The notes: generated by a model from the sequence alone, not told the origin. Counted from the stretch's first letter, positions 54,651 through 63,615 are shown. The stretch is 64,000 nt of DNA from Marinomonas balearica (GCF_004362145.1 NZ_SNXC01000013.1:292397-356396); one strand, 5' to 3'. Numbers and translations: made by a program.

Positions 54651-55244
54651 CTAAAGTTTCTTTCGCCCTTTCAATGCCAATGCCAATGTGTTGCCATCGA
54701 CATATTCCAGCTCACCACCGATCGGCACTCCCTGAGCTAATCGACTTAATTCAATGTTTAACGGTTTCAGCAATTCCGATATGTAATGACTCGTTGCTTC
54801 ACCTTCTATCGTTGAATTTGTGGCTATTATGACCTCTTCAACGCTTGCTTGAACCACAAGTTTTTCGAGTCGATCTAGCCCCAACTCCTCTGGACCAATA
54901 CCATCGATGGGAGATAAATGACCCAACAAAACAAAATACCGGCCATCAAACGAACCTGCATTTTCCATCGCAATAACATCGGCAGGTGTCTCAACGATAC
55001 AAAGCCGTGTCTGATCTCGCTCTTGATCCAAACAAATGGAACATTCGCTGTCTTCGGTCAAGGTGCGGCACGTACCGCACCGTCCAACCTTATCCAACGC
55101 GTCCCGAAGTGAGCACGCTAAACGGTCTGCACCTTGGCTGTCTCGTTCTAGGAGATACAACGCCATTTTTTGAGCAGACTTAGGGCCCACACCTGGCAGG
55201 CACCTGAGGGATTCCATCAGCTCTTTTATAAGAGGACTAAACAA
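54651..55244 (-). CDS. recR: Recombination protein RecR
   Basis: A 197-residue member of the RecFOR pathway that helps load RecA onto gapped DNA. Helix-hairpin-helix GVGPKSAQKMALYLL (19-33), zinc finger CGTCRTLTEDSECSIC (57-72) and a Toprim domain (LCIVETPADVIAMENAG, FVLLGHLSPIDGIGPEELG) are all present. It is part of the conserved dnaX-ybaB-recR operon. Confidence 0.97.
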   Translation of the reverse strand: MFSPLIKELMESLRCLPGVGPKSAQKMALYLLERDSQGADRLACSLRDALDKVGRCGTCRTLTEDSECSICLDQERDQTRLCIVETPADVIAMENAGSFDGRYFVLLGHLSPIDGIGPEELGLDRLEKLVVQASVEEVIIATNSTIEGEATSHYISELLKPLNIELSRLAQGVPIGGELEYVDGNTLALALKGRKKL

Positions 55245-55305
55245 AGTCGTCTCCTGGACAGGTTTATCAATCTAACAGCATTAAGGCTGTTTAGGAAACA
55301 CGTTA

Positions 55306-55323
55306 GCCGTTCTTTAGAACGGC
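55306..55323. terminator. Hairpin over the ybaB stop codon
   Basis: GCCGTTC and GAACGGC flank TTTA, and the ybaB stop codon is within the loop and stem. It may reduce read-through into recR; there is no U-tract. Confidence 0.4.
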
Positions 55324-55640
55324 ATTTTGAAGCCTGGCGGAAGAGACATACCTTCTGTTGCCGCATCCATTTTCGCTTTCTGAGTTGATTCAATATTACG
55401 TACTGCATCATTTAATGCCGCAGCAACTAAATCTTCTAACATTTCTTTATCATCACCCATAAGTGAATCATCAATGGAAACACGCTTAACGTCGTGACGG
55501 CCTGTCATAACAACCTTAACAAGACCCGCACCCGCTTGGCCTTCTACTTCCATAGTCGCCATTTCGTCTTGGGCTTTTTGAATGTTCTCTTGCATTTTCT
55601 GCGCTTGGCGCATCATGTTGCCCATTCCACCTTTAAACAT
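55314..55640 (-). CDS. ybaB: YbaB/EbfC-family nucleoid-associated protein
   Basis: A 108-residue dimeric DNA-binding protein: [47 protein letters not shown] is the family's N-terminal pattern. ATG at 55640 has GGAG 9 bases upstream; a codon 15 bases earlier would overlap the dnaX stop region and is less likely. It sits between dnaX and recR, as in most gammaproteobacteria. Confidence 0.95.
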   Translation of the reverse strand: MFKGGMGNMMRQAQKMQENIQKAQDEMATMEVEGQAGAGLVKVVMTGRHDVKRVSIDDSLMGDDKEMLEDLVAAALNDAVRNIESTQKAKMDAATEGMSLPPGFKMPF

Positions 55641-55655
55641 AGTGTTTTTCTCCAA

Positions 55656-58022
55656 TTAAGCTTTTACTTTTACTGTGTCATAGATTAATTGCCCCCCAAA
55701 GGCATTGCTTATCGCTTGCACTACTGGGTGGCCGTTTAAATGATTAATAGCAGCCTGAAGCGCTTCCGCTCGTTTACTCGCTGCAAATTCTTCTGCTGTC
55801 ACGCCCTCGACTTCCGCAACCGTATCGATAATCAATGGCACGGGCATATTAAAGAAGCTAGACAACGAAGATTGGATTTGTTCGTATCGACTTTGATTCA
55901 GCATGTGACCGTACTCTAACGGCACCTGCAATTTCAACCCTTGCTCTGACGCTGAAATCAACGATGAGTTCATAGTGATATTGTAGACCAGACCCGTCAG
56001 TGGCAGTCTGGGGGCAATTAGCCACCATATCTGCATAGTCGTTTCACTGAAATGAGTAATGGTCGGTGCGGGCATCCCTAATGCAGGTTGCGTTACAGAA
56101 TCAACCTTTGAATCTTTAAAAGGGTTGCTGTCTTCCTGCCCATCACCTTGATCAGAAGCAGACGCACCGATGTGATCAACCAAATCCGCTGCGGAACTAA
56201 AAGGATCTGCCGTTTCTGCAATCGCTCTCTCATCCGCCTCGTCTTCATCTTCTTCCTCAGGCTCATCCAGCGGAGCATGAGATAAAAGCTCACTCACTTC
56301 TCGCATTCGACCTGAACCTGAATCTGAACCCAAATCTGAAGAGTCTAGTTCATTCACCGGTTCCGATATCGCAGGCTGTTCAGGCTCTATATTGTCGTCC
56401 TGTACGCCCGATGCTTCTATCTTAGGCTCTTGAACCTCTTCTTGTTTGGTTTCTTCTAACGATACAGGCTCGTCTTGCGAATATTCATTCAATGACGGCA
56501 CTGGGTCAGGATTCAAACCCGTCGGAGCATTTTGATTGAAACTGGATTCGCTCGTTTCGACAATCTCTTCCGCCACGGATGATTCAGGCTCCGAAGCGTT
56601 TTTCAAGTTAGGCTGTTGCGATACAGACTCTTCCCAAGGAGGAGTTTGGTCGTATTCATCACTATCTTTAACACTATCTCGATTTGGCACAACATCAGAT
56701 TTTTTTGGCGATGCGTTATCGGTATAGTGAGTGTTGATTTCTTCAGAGCCACCTAAAGAACCATCTAAAGAACTTTCTACTCCCTGATGGTAGTCACTAG
56801 ATTCTGAAGTGTGCTGTTCAGCAATTGTTTGGTCTGACGTATTTTTCTGTGTTGTTTGCGCTTCAGTCGATTGAGCGACAGTAGGTTGGGCAACCGAAAT
56901 GGCCGGAGGTGCATCATGGCTCACCGTCATGCCAAGCTGTGGCCTAAAGGCAATCATACGCAGCATAAGCATCTCAAAGCCGGCTTTAGGGCTGTGCGCT
57001 AGATGAAGATCCCGACGCCCAACCATCAAACCTTGGTACATTACCTGAACATCTTCAGGCATAACCGTTTTGGCAATATGCTGAACTTTTTCCAAATCAC
57101 CCAACTGATCTACAAGCACGCCAGGCACTTGCTGCTCAACAGCCACACGATGTAATGTATCCAGCAACGATGCACAAATGGCGACAAAATCGGGTTGGTA
57201 GTCAGCCAGCTCATTGATTTTTTGTAGAGTAAGCGCCGCGTTTCTATCGGCTACGACTTCCAACAACGCTATAATTTGGCTCTGATTAACCAACCCCAAC
57301 ATGGAGGTCACGCCCGTTTCAGTGATTTTCCCGTCACCAAAAGCGATCGCTTGATCCGTTAAACTCAAGGCGTCACGCATACTGCCATTCGCAGCCTGCC
57401 CAATTTGCCAAAGTGCCGCTTGATCGTACCCGACCTTCTCGGCATCAAGTACAGTATGCAAATAATCCACTACTCGCTGTGGAGACATATTTTTAAGATT
57501 AAACTGCAAACAACGAGATAAAATTGTGACAGGTAGCTTCTGAGGGTCCGTCGTTGCCAAAAGGAACTTAACATGTTCCGGTGGCTCTTCTAGCGTTTTC
57601 AAAAGAGCATTGAAAGAGTGAGTAGACAGCATGTGTACCTCATCGATCAGGTACACTTTAAATCGGCCCCTTGTGGGCGCGTATTGTACGTTCTCTAACA
57701 GCTCGCGCGTATCTTCAACTTTTGTACGAGAGGCCGCATCGACTTCGATCAAATCAACAAATCGGCCTTCTGCAATTTCGGTACAGCTAGAGCAAGTGCC
57801 ACAAGGCTCAGGAGAGATACCATTTGTCTCACAGTTTAAACTTTTTGCAAAAATGCGGGCGATGGTTGTTTTACCCACTCCGCGAGTTCCAGTGAACAAA
57901 TAAGCGTGATGTAAACGCTGTTGACGCAACGCATTAACCAATGCCTGTAAAACATGGTCTTGCCCTGCCATTTCGAGGAAGGTTTGCGGGCGCCACTTAC
58001 GTGCCAGTACTTGATAGCTCAT
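55656..58022 (-). CDS. dnaX: DNA polymerase III subunits tau/gamma
   Basis: The clamp-loader ATPase that also joins polymerase cores in the replisome. Motifs: AYLFTGTRGVGKTTIARIFAKSL (P-loop, about residues 40-62), four zinc cysteines (CETNGISPEPCGTCSSC, about 64-80), LIDEVHMLS and ILSRCLQF. From about residue 380 to 640 there is a long acidic Ser/Glu/Asp/Pro linker, then the tau C-terminal domain. At 788 residues it is longer than E. coli tau (643), mostly through the linker. An A7 slip site (56700-56706) may also yield a short gamma form. First gene of the dnaX-ybaB-recR operon. Confidence 0.97.
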   Translation of the reverse strand: MSYQVLARKWRPQTFLEMAGQDHVLQALVNALRQQRLHHAYLFTGTRGVGKTTIARIFAKSLNCETNGISPEPCGTCSSCTEIAEGRFVDLIEVDAASRTKVEDTRELLENVQYAPTRGRFKVYLIDEVHMLSTHSFNALLKTLEEPPEHVKFLLATTDPQKLPVTILSRCLQFNLKNMSPQRVVDYLHTVLDAEKVGYDQAALWQIGQAANGSMRDALSLTDQAIAFGDGKITETGVTSMLGLVNQSQIIALLEVVADRNAALTLQKINELADYQPDFVAICASLLDTLHRVAVEQQVPGVLVDQLGDLEKVQHIAKTVMPEDVQVMYQGLMVGRRDLHLAHSPKAGFEMLMLRMIAFRPQLGMTVSHDAPPAISVAQPTVAQSTEAQTTQKNTSDQTIAEQHTSESSDYHQGVESSLDGSLGGSEEINTHYTDNASPKKSDVVPNRDSVKDSDEYDQTPPWEESVSQQPNLKNASEPESSVAEEIVETSESSFNQNAPTGLNPDPVPSLNEYSQDEPVSLEETKQEEVQEPKIEASGVQDDNIEPEQPAISEPVNELDSSDLGSDSGSGRMREVSELLSHAPLDEPEEEDEDEADERAIAETADPFSSAADLVDHIGASASDQGDGQEDSNPFKDSKVDSVTQPALGMPAPTITHFSETTMQIWWLIAPRLPLTGLVYNITMNSSLISASEQGLKLQVPLEYGHMLNQSRYEQIQSSLSSFFNMPVPLIIDTVAEVEGVTAEEFAASKRAEALQAAINHLNGHPVVQAISNAFGGQLIYDTVKVKA
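56695..56708 (-). promoter_or_regulatory. Candidate programmed frameshift site in dnaX
   Basis: On the minus strand codons 439-441 read CCA AAA AAA, giving a run of seven A. A -1 slip on the A-AAAAAA heptamer adds one Ile codon (ATC) and meets TGA at 56695-56697, producing a 442-residue product. In E. coli the A-AAAAAG site gives a 431-residue gamma ending one codon after the slip. I see no strong downstream hairpin or upstream Shine-Dalgarno-like enhancer. Confidence 0.6.
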
Positions 58023-58303
58023 GATGCCTTAGAAGAAATACGACAAAAATCGTATTGTACGGGACAAGCCGACATTTCGAAACTATTCATTTAATACGTC
58101 GGAATTTTTTTGGCAAAAAAAGTATAAAATTCAAGCGCCTTGGCTAAAATCCAAATTCACCAGATTCATATTGTGACAATACCGCGGTATAAGTTCAAAC
58201 ATTGAGCAGTACCTATACCTGACCTATGTGGCGATACATAAAAGCCAGAATAGAAATAACGTTAGACCCGCTATCTAACAATGGCATTGAAGATTCAAAA
58301 TCA
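58023..58303. other. dnaX promoter region, no gene seen
   Basis: About 280 bases upstream of dnaX. On the minus strand it includes a TATACT sequence near 58110 that could be a -10 element. I looked for the SRP RNA often found beside dnaX and did not find its conserved hairpin. Confidence 0.4.
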
Positions 58304-58861
58304 CTACGAAGCAACGCTCAATGATGGCCACCTAACCAACCACCCTTTTGAATTTACCCGCTGCTCAAACGTTTCACGTGATCTTTTGGGGTTGCGCGTA
58401 ATACGACGATTAAACAATGACTTCAATCCAAAGGCCGATATACATTCATAGTGATTGAGTGTCAGTTTGCGTACGGCAATGGCAGTTTCTTTTTCTGGCC
58501 AGTAACTCATAGCATCCAACACACTTGTATATGGCATATCGCCATTACGCTCATGCATTGTTGCTTGATTACGTACTTGCCAGTTGAGATCAGGCATACA
58601 AGCGCTTAATTGTGTTTCATACAACAAGTAAGCCAGAGGCGATGATTCGCTAGAGTCGTAATAGATGACATCAACATCGTTTAGCAGTGTAGACGTTTCT
58701 AAGTTATGTAATGAATCCCAAACCAAATTGCGAACAAATCCTGCTGCTATAAAGCACTGAGGTAGACCTAACCGAGCGACACACTCCAAAGCCTTTACTC
58801 TAGTAGAATCTTGTTCAATTAAATCGATAATTTTATTCATTTCAGAGTCGTGCAATAACAT
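58304..58861 (-). CDS. Nucleotidyltransferase-family protein (NTP_transf_6/DUF925-like)
   Basis: A 185-residue protein with CFIAAGFVRNLVWDSLHN (about residues 36-53), NDVDVIYYD carrying a D-x-D metal pair (about 61-69), and the C-terminal LDAMSYWPEKETAIAVRK and ISAFGLKSLFNRRITRNP. This is the pattern of the DUF925 group of small nucleotidyltransferases. Target unknown. Two ATGs (58861 and 58840) are possible; neither has a good ribosome site, and I keep the longer. It is a separate transcript from dnaX. Confidence 0.82.
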   Translation of the reverse strand: MLLHDSEMNKIIDLIEQDSTRVKALECVARLGLPQCFIAAGFVRNLVWDSLHNLETSTLLNDVDVIYYDSSESSPLAYLLYETQLSACMPDLNWQVRNQATMHERNGDMPYTSVLDAMSYWPEKETAIAVRKLTLNHYECISAFGLKSLFNRRITRNPKRSRETFEQRVNSKGWLVRWPSLSVAS

Positions 58862-58955
58862 CCTGTAAACACACCTTGTGACTTATTTAGCATAATTGAA
58901 TGTATTAGCGGAATGTAATACTCACTATTCCTTTTTACAGTATCAACCAGCCATT

Positions 58956-59324
58956 TCAAGAGGCATTTGGCCCTAAATGCTCAGTAATAATTTGCCATTG
59001 CCCACCTTCAAAAACGAGAACCGAGGTGCCGCGACCACCTCCAGAACAAAGCTCGCCTTCTATTACGCCCTTCCAGTTAAAGCTGTATAAACATACTGCC
59101 TCAGTTTCAGAGATATGTGCCCAATGTAGGTTTGATATGGAATATTCTTCATCTTTAATAGAAGCGAAGTTGCTCTCAAATACAGCCTTAACATCGAGCA
59201 AACCTTTAAACGTACCATTCGAAAACGTGACGCAAACATCCTTATGCATAAGAGGTTCAACAGAACCCCAATCTTGGCTTGCCAGCGCACGCTCATACTT
59301 TTTTATAATCTCTTGGGGACTCAA
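58956..59324 (-). CDS. NTF2-like (SnoaL) family protein
   Basis: A 122-residue cone-shaped alpha+beta barrel protein: EIIKKYERALASQDWGSVEPLMHKDVCVTFSNG (5-37) and C-terminal RGTSVLVFEGGQWQIITEHLG are the NTF2-like pattern. Members are isomerases, dehydratases or binding proteins; nothing here indicates which. It lies after a DJ-1/PfpI gene and is transcribed in the same direction. Confidence 0.75.
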   Translation of the reverse strand: MSPQEIIKKYERALASQDWGSVEPLMHKDVCVTFSNGTFKGLLDVKAVFESNFASIKDEEYSISNLHWAHISETEAVCLYSFNWKGVIEGELCSGGGRGTSVLVFEGGQWQIITEHLGPNAS

Positions 59325-59389
59325 TTTTACAGCCTCGTATTATCCATAATTTATTTTCATCTGAGCCTAAATTCTATAACACTCGCTAT

Positions 59390-59986
59390 TTATAAAAAAG
59401 AAGAAACAACAGACGTGCTATGAGCTACTGACGATTCCTTTTCACCCACTGGGGCAACGTAATCAATTGCAGATTCAGCAGATTCATCGCCTGCAAGCTT
59501 TGCAATGATCCACGTTGCCAAATATTGTGACGCCATACATCCACCAGCGGTTGCGATGTTTCCCTGTGCAAAAAAGGGCTGATTCAAAACCTCTACTCCG
59601 GATTCAATCACCCAAGGCTTAGTCGTCAAATCTGTACACGCGGGTATGCTATTTAAAAGCCCCAAAGCGGAAAGAAGTAAGGCTCCGGAACATTGAGCGC
59701 AAATTAATTGTTTTTCTGGGTTTAAATTAAGTCGATCTAAGATTTCACAGTCTTTGGCAATGTCTCGTGTGTAAATACCACTTCCAACAAGAACCACATC
59801 GGCGGTATTCGCAAACTCCAGCGGTTGCTGAGCAGAAATACTCACCCCATTCATCGAAGTGACAGTGTTTGAAGGACACGTAATCTGGACATTCCACCCC
59901 ATACTCTTCATTCGGTTTAAAATGCCTGCGGCAATAAACGAATCCAATTCGTTAAACCCTTCAAACGTTAAAATCGCAATGTTCAC
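59390..59986 (-). CDS. DJ-1/PfpI-family protein
   Basis: A 198-residue class I glutamine amidotransferase-like protein. MNIAILTFEGFNELDSFIAAGILNRM is the family N-terminus, and the nucleophile elbow AQCSGALLLSALG (Cys about 103) replaces the usual AxCxG. The His after the nucleophile is missing in the standard place, so hydrolase activity is uncertain; some members are chaperones or deglycases, others are isonitrile hydratases or regulators without DNA-binding domains. Its promoter lies next to the IS insertion. Confidence 0.8.
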   Translation of the reverse strand: MNIAILTFEGFNELDSFIAAGILNRMKSMGWNVQITCPSNTVTSMNGVSISAQQPLEFANTADVVLVGSGIYTRDIAKDCEILDRLNLNPEKQLICAQCSGALLLSALGLLNSIPACTDLTTKPWVIESGVEVLNQPFFAQGNIATAGGCMASQYLATWIIAKLAGDESAESAIDYVAPVGEKESSVAHSTSVVSSFL

Positions 59987-60060
59987 TTTTAGATCCTTTT
60001 GATAAATGAGTAGCTATGACTTGAACCGATCAACCCTGATTCGAACTATAACTTACTTAG

Positions 60061-61230
60061 GAAACCTGCGAATAAGTCGGCAACATGAGACAATCACACC
60101 AACTTAAGCTGACTAAGATTCCTAGTCAACCTTGAACCAACTCTCCTTCGCAGATACCGAATTTACCAGCAAACGCGGTAAAACCCGCAAAGAGCTTTTT
60201 CTGGGTCGAATGGATAAGTTGATTCCATGGCAAAAACTCGAAGCTCAAATAGAGCCCTTTTACCCGAAAGCAGGTAACGGGCGACGTCCTTACCCGCTTG
60301 CGACCATGTTACGCATTCACTTTATGCAAAACTGGTACAACATGAGTGATCCCGCGATGGAAGATGCTCTGTATAAGATAACCTCTATGCATTTATTTGC
60401 AGGCTTGCCTTTAGAGGGAGCCATTCCTGATCACACAACCATCATGAACTTCCGTCATTTGCTTGAGAAGCATAAGCTTGGTCGTAAGCTCTTTAAAGAA
60501 GTAAATAAATGGTTGTCTGACTCAGGAATCCACTTCAAGGAAGGAACCATCGTTGACGCGACGATTATTGAAGCTCAACCAAAAATAAATCGAATGCGCG
60601 TGATCCTGAAATGCATCAAACCAAAAAGGGAAATCAATGGTTCTTTGGACTAAAAGCACATCTTGGTGTCGATGCAAAACGCGGCTTAGTGCATAGCTTT
60701 ACTATTACCCCCGCCAATGATCATGATCTAAACCAAATCCATGAGCTCATACATGGCGACGAGTCATTTGTATCAACCGACTCAGGCTACCGTGGTGTAG
60801 AAAAACGAGAGGAAACTAAAGGAAAGAAGCTGGATCGGTTGATTGCTGAGATGCCCAGTAAGATACGAGCTTGGAACAAATGTCCTCGTATAAATAAGAA
60901 CCCCATCCGAACAGAGTATTTAAAGGCCAGTATCAGAGCCAAAGTCGAGCACCCGTTTAGAATACTAAAATGTCAGTTTGGCTTCCGAAAAGTCGTCTAC
61001 AAAGGCTTGTCGAAGAATGACAAGAAGCTTGCCGTCTTATTTGCGCTTGGAAACTTACTGCGAGTCGACCAAATGATACGATCTGCACGGGGTTAGTCCG
61101 TCTAGCGCCCCAAAAAATGAGAGTAACAATCCCAAAATGGCGTTAAAAGCGCTCGAAATTTATGTTTATAGAGCGCAAATGCAAAACTTCAACGCTGAGC
61201 GACTAATAGACTGAGTTATTCGCAGGTTCC
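60061..61230 (+). mobile_element. IS5-group insertion sequence, copy A (complete ends, broken transposase)
   Basis: A 1170-base element. The left end GAAACCTGCGAATAAG and the right end, read outward as GGAACCTGCGAATAAC, are imperfect inverted repeats like the GGAAGGTGCGAATAAG ends of E. coli IS5. The left flank is TTAG and the right flank CTAA. Both fit the YTAR target rule, but they are not identical, so there is no matching target duplication. The element contains one transposase gene split by a frameshift. A second direct copy begins at 63661, exactly 3600 bases later. Confidence 0.92.
60132..61096 (+). pseudogene. IS5-family transposase, frameshifted (copy A)
   Basis: Two overlapping frames (60132-60653 and 60611-61096) together match a single IS5 DDE transposase: an N-terminal half up to [13 protein letters not shown] and a C-terminal half from [20 protein letters not shown] to [10 protein letters not shown]. 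Adding one A to the A5 run at 60582-60586 restores the frame. The start is TTG where copy B has ATG. It thus looks inactive, unless a -1 slip occurs at the A-run. Confidence 0.9.
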
Positions 61231-61266
61231 CTAAGAATTAGCAATCGATAGATGCTGCAGGATCGG

Positions 61267-61320
61267 CTATATTTAGCTATATTGACGATAATTTATAATC
61301 GCCAATATAGCTAAATATAG
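61267..61320. repeat. 18-bp perfect palindrome in the cargo leader
   Basis: CTATATTTAGCTATATTG (61267-61284) and CAATATAGCTAAATATAG (61303-61320) are perfect inverted arms around an 18-base spacer; one mismatch inside, CGAT/ATCG extends the stem. It lies 37 bases inside the IS right end and about 100 before the first cargo gene. Confidence 0.75.
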
Positions 61321-61408
61321 GGTTGACTATGAGTTGAAGGTACTGGGTGGCTAAGTAGCCGACTTTTGTGCATACCATAAATACTAATTGTCAACCCCCC
61401 GACTTTTG
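61319..61408. repeat. Nested short repeats before the AAC(3) gene
   Basis: GGGTTGAC (61319-61326) and GTCAACCC (61390-61397 region) form an 8-base inverted repeat, and CCGACTTTTG occurs as a direct repeat at 61359-61368 and 61399-61408. The second repeat runs into the GGAGG ribosome site of the next gene. Confidence 0.5.
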
Positions 61409-61418
61409 GAGGATATGA

Positions 61419-62195
61419 ATGATCCAAACACTTGCAGAAGAATGGACCGAGGCTGGAGTACGAAAAGGTGATGTTCTCCTTGTACATAGTAATATCAAGC
61501 TAACTTTTAAGCGTTATTTTAAATTAGGAGTAAGGCTTAGCCCTCAAGATATCCTTGAATCATTTTTGGAAGCGGTTGGACCAACAGGTACATTGTTGTT
61601 ACCGTTATTTAATTTTGATTTCACCAAAGGTGTTCCCTTTGATAAAAGAAGTACGCCTTCCTATATGGGAGCGCTTACTGAGGCGGGGCGAGAGCATCCG
61701 CTATCTGTGCGAACAGGTCATCCTATTTATTCATTTGCAGCGATTGGTGCTTCCGCAAATACGTTCAAAAGTATTGATAACTTCAGTGGGTATGGTGAAG
61801 ATTCGCCATTTTCTGTCTTGAGAAAAATGAATGGGCGAATTGCCGTATTAGATTTACCAGATCAAAACAGTATGACATTCTATCATCATGTGGAAGAAAT
61901 GATGGAGGTGGATTATCGTTATCATAAAACGTTTAGCTCTGATTACACTGATGAGTTAGGAAATACAGAGTTAAAAACCTATGGTTTATTTGTACGAAAC
62001 ATAGAGAAAGGTATTTTAACGCACGTAAATCCTGCAGGAGAATTAATGTGGAAAGAGGGGCTATATACTGGTTGTAGGCCAAAAGAAGGCTCTGGTTTAA
62101 GAACAGTTTCTGCTCAAGAGATGTATGAATTTACTTCAAATATAATTCAGTCGGGCAAAGCTAAAAATACACTTTATCGGACTGAAGGAAAATAA
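61419..62195 (+). CDS. AAC(3)-family acyltransferase
   Basis: A 258-residue member of the aminoglycoside N3-acetyltransferase family. Visible motifs are GDVLLVHSNIKL (18-29), LLLPLFNFDFTKG (about 65-77), RTGHPIYSFAAIG (about 97-109) and the catalytic His pair in YHHVEE (about 154-159). GGAGG lies 6 bases before ATG. Many AAC(3)-fold proteins in glycan or natural-product loci acylate amino sugars rather than drugs. Pairing with a DUF4910 gene points that way, so resistance should not be assumed. The gene ends one base before the next start. Confidence 0.8.
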   Translation: MIQTLAEEWTEAGVRKGDVLLVHSNIKLTFKRYFKLGVRLSPQDILESFLEAVGPTGTLLLPLFNFDFTKGVPFDKRSTPSYMGALTEAGREHPLSVRTGHPIYSFAAIGASANTFKSIDNFSGYGEDSPFSVLRKMNGRIAVLDLPDQNSMTFYHHVEEMMEVDYRYHKTFSSDYTDELGNTELKTYGLFVRNIEKGILTHVNPAGELMWKEGLYTGCRPKEGSGLRTVSAQEMYEFTSNIIQSGKAKNTLYRTEGK

Positions 62196-62196
62196 G

Positions 62197-63498
62197 ATGT
62201 CTAATTTAGGTACGGAGTTATATGAGCTGTGCCAAGAGCTTTTTCCTATTTGTCGAAGCATAACAGGAAATGGATTTCGCCAGTCTTTGGGAATTTTAAA
62301 AAAGCATGTTCCAGCCATGAAAGTTATTGAAGTGCCTACTGGAACGAAATGTTTCGACTGGGAAGTACCAAAAGAATGGAATATCAAGGATGCATATATA
62401 GTCACTCCAAGTGGAGATAAAATTTGCGATTTCAAAAAATCGAATTTGCATATTGTTGGTTATTCAATGCCGATAAATAAAGTAGTTGACTATGAGGAGC
62501 TACAAAAGCATTTATATTCGCTTCCCAATCAGCCTGATGCAATTCCTTATATAACGTCATATTATAAAGAGCGCTGGGGATTTTGTATTACCCAAAAAGA
62601 AAGAGAGCAGCTTACACCAGGCGAGTATAAAATATTTATCGATAGTGAGTTGAAAGAAGGGGCTCTTACTTACGGAGAGCTAATTATTAAAGGAGAGTCA
62701 GATAAAGAAGTGTTTATCTCCAGCTATCTTTGCCATCCCTCAATGGCAAATAATGAACTCTCTGGGCCTGTAGTTGCAACATATTTAGCTAAGTGGATAT
62801 CGGAACTTAAAAATCGAAAATATACTTATCGTATTATCGTTATTCCGGAGACAATCGGGTCGATAACTTATCTTAGTAGAAACTATCGTTATATGCAGAG
62901 GAACGTCATTGCAGGGTTTAATGTCACCTGCATTGGAGATGATCGATCCTATTCTTATTTGCCGTCTCGTCAGGGAGATGCTATTTCTGATAGGGTCGCG
63001 TTGCACGTATTGAAGCATATGCAACCTCAATTTGTAAGCTATAGTTTTTTAGATAGGGGTAGTGACGAACGCCAATATTGCAGCCCCGGAATAGACTTGC
63101 CTGTTTGCTCTATTATGCGCACCAAATACGGTCGCTACCCTGAATACCACACATCCTTGGATGATTTAAACCTTGTTACTCCAGAAGGTTTACTTGGCGG
63201 CTATGAAGTGCTGAAAAGGGCGATAGAATGTCTTGAAATGGATGAGATACTGTCTTCTGATGTTTTATGTGAGCCACAACTTGGAAAAAGAGGGCTATAC
63301 CCAACTATAAGTACTAAAAGTAGTGGTTCACAAGTCAAGGATATGATGAATTTTTTGGCGTATTGCGATGGTTCATCAAGTAATTTTGAAATTGCTGAAA
63401 AGATAAATACTCCGTTATGGGAGCTACGAGAAACAATTGATAAATTAAAGGAAGAAGGTGTTCTTAACACAGTAGAGACAATACCTAAACGCATTTAA
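62197..63498 (+). CDS. DUF4910 zinc-aminopeptidase-like protein
   Basis: A 433-residue protein. The N-terminal part (LCQELFPICRSITGNGFRQSL, residues 9-29) belongs to the DUF2172/DUF4910 type. The middle has M28-peptidase-like zinc motifs: SSYLCHPSMANNELSGP (about residues 175-191), VIPETIGSI (about 217-225) and YHTSLDD (about 315-321). The last 70 residues resemble a winged helix (GSSSNFEIAEKINTPLWELRETIDKLKEEGVL). The family is found in surface-glycan and flagellin-modification clusters and is thought to act on sugar amides. Coupled to the AAC(3)-like gene (1-base gap). Confidence 0.8.
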   Translation: MSNLGTELYELCQELFPICRSITGNGFRQSLGILKKHVPAMKVIEVPTGTKCFDWEVPKEWNIKDAYIVTPSGDKICDFKKSNLHIVGYSMPINKVVDYEELQKHLYSLPNQPDAIPYITSYYKERWGFCITQKEREQLTPGEYKIFIDSELKEGALTYGELIIKGESDKEVFISSYLCHPSMANNELSGPVVATYLAKWISELKNRKYTYRIIVIPETIGSITYLSRNYRYMQRNVIAGFNVTCIGDDRSYSYLPSRQGDAISDRVALHVLKHMQPQFVSYSFLDRGSDERQYCSPGIDLPVCSIMRTKYGRYPEYHTSLDDLNLVTPEGLLGGYEVLKRAIECLEMDEILSSDVLCEPQLGKRGLYPTISTKSSGSQVKDMMNFLAYCDGSSSNFEIAEKINTPLWELRETIDKLKEEGVLNTVETIPKRI

Positions 63499-63587
63499 TG
63501 CCGCTGTCATTCCCTCCGCTTCCGTATAGCTTGGTGGTTATCGCTTAATGAGGAAGCGTTATATAAAGCCAAATAACTTCTCACTAA

Positions 63588-63615
63588 AAAAGGGAGCCTT
63601 TACAGGCTCCCTTTT
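63588..63615 (+). terminator. Terminator of the cargo operon
   Basis: AAAAGGGAGCCT (63588-63599) pairs with AGGCTCCCTTTT (63604-63615). It is about 90 bases after the DUF4910 stop, with further short inverted repeats (CGCTTCC/GGAAGCG) between. Confidence 0.85.

Noticed and set aside
58023..58303. SRP RNA (ffs) next to dnaX
   Set aside because: A GGTCAGGT match occurs on the minus strand, but the GGAA tetraloop and the GCAGCC side of the conserved hairpin are absent.
61419..62195. Aminoglycoside resistance gene
   Set aside because: The family match is real, but the DUF4910 partner and the wide functional spread of AAC(3)-fold acyltransferases make drug resistance an unsafe call.
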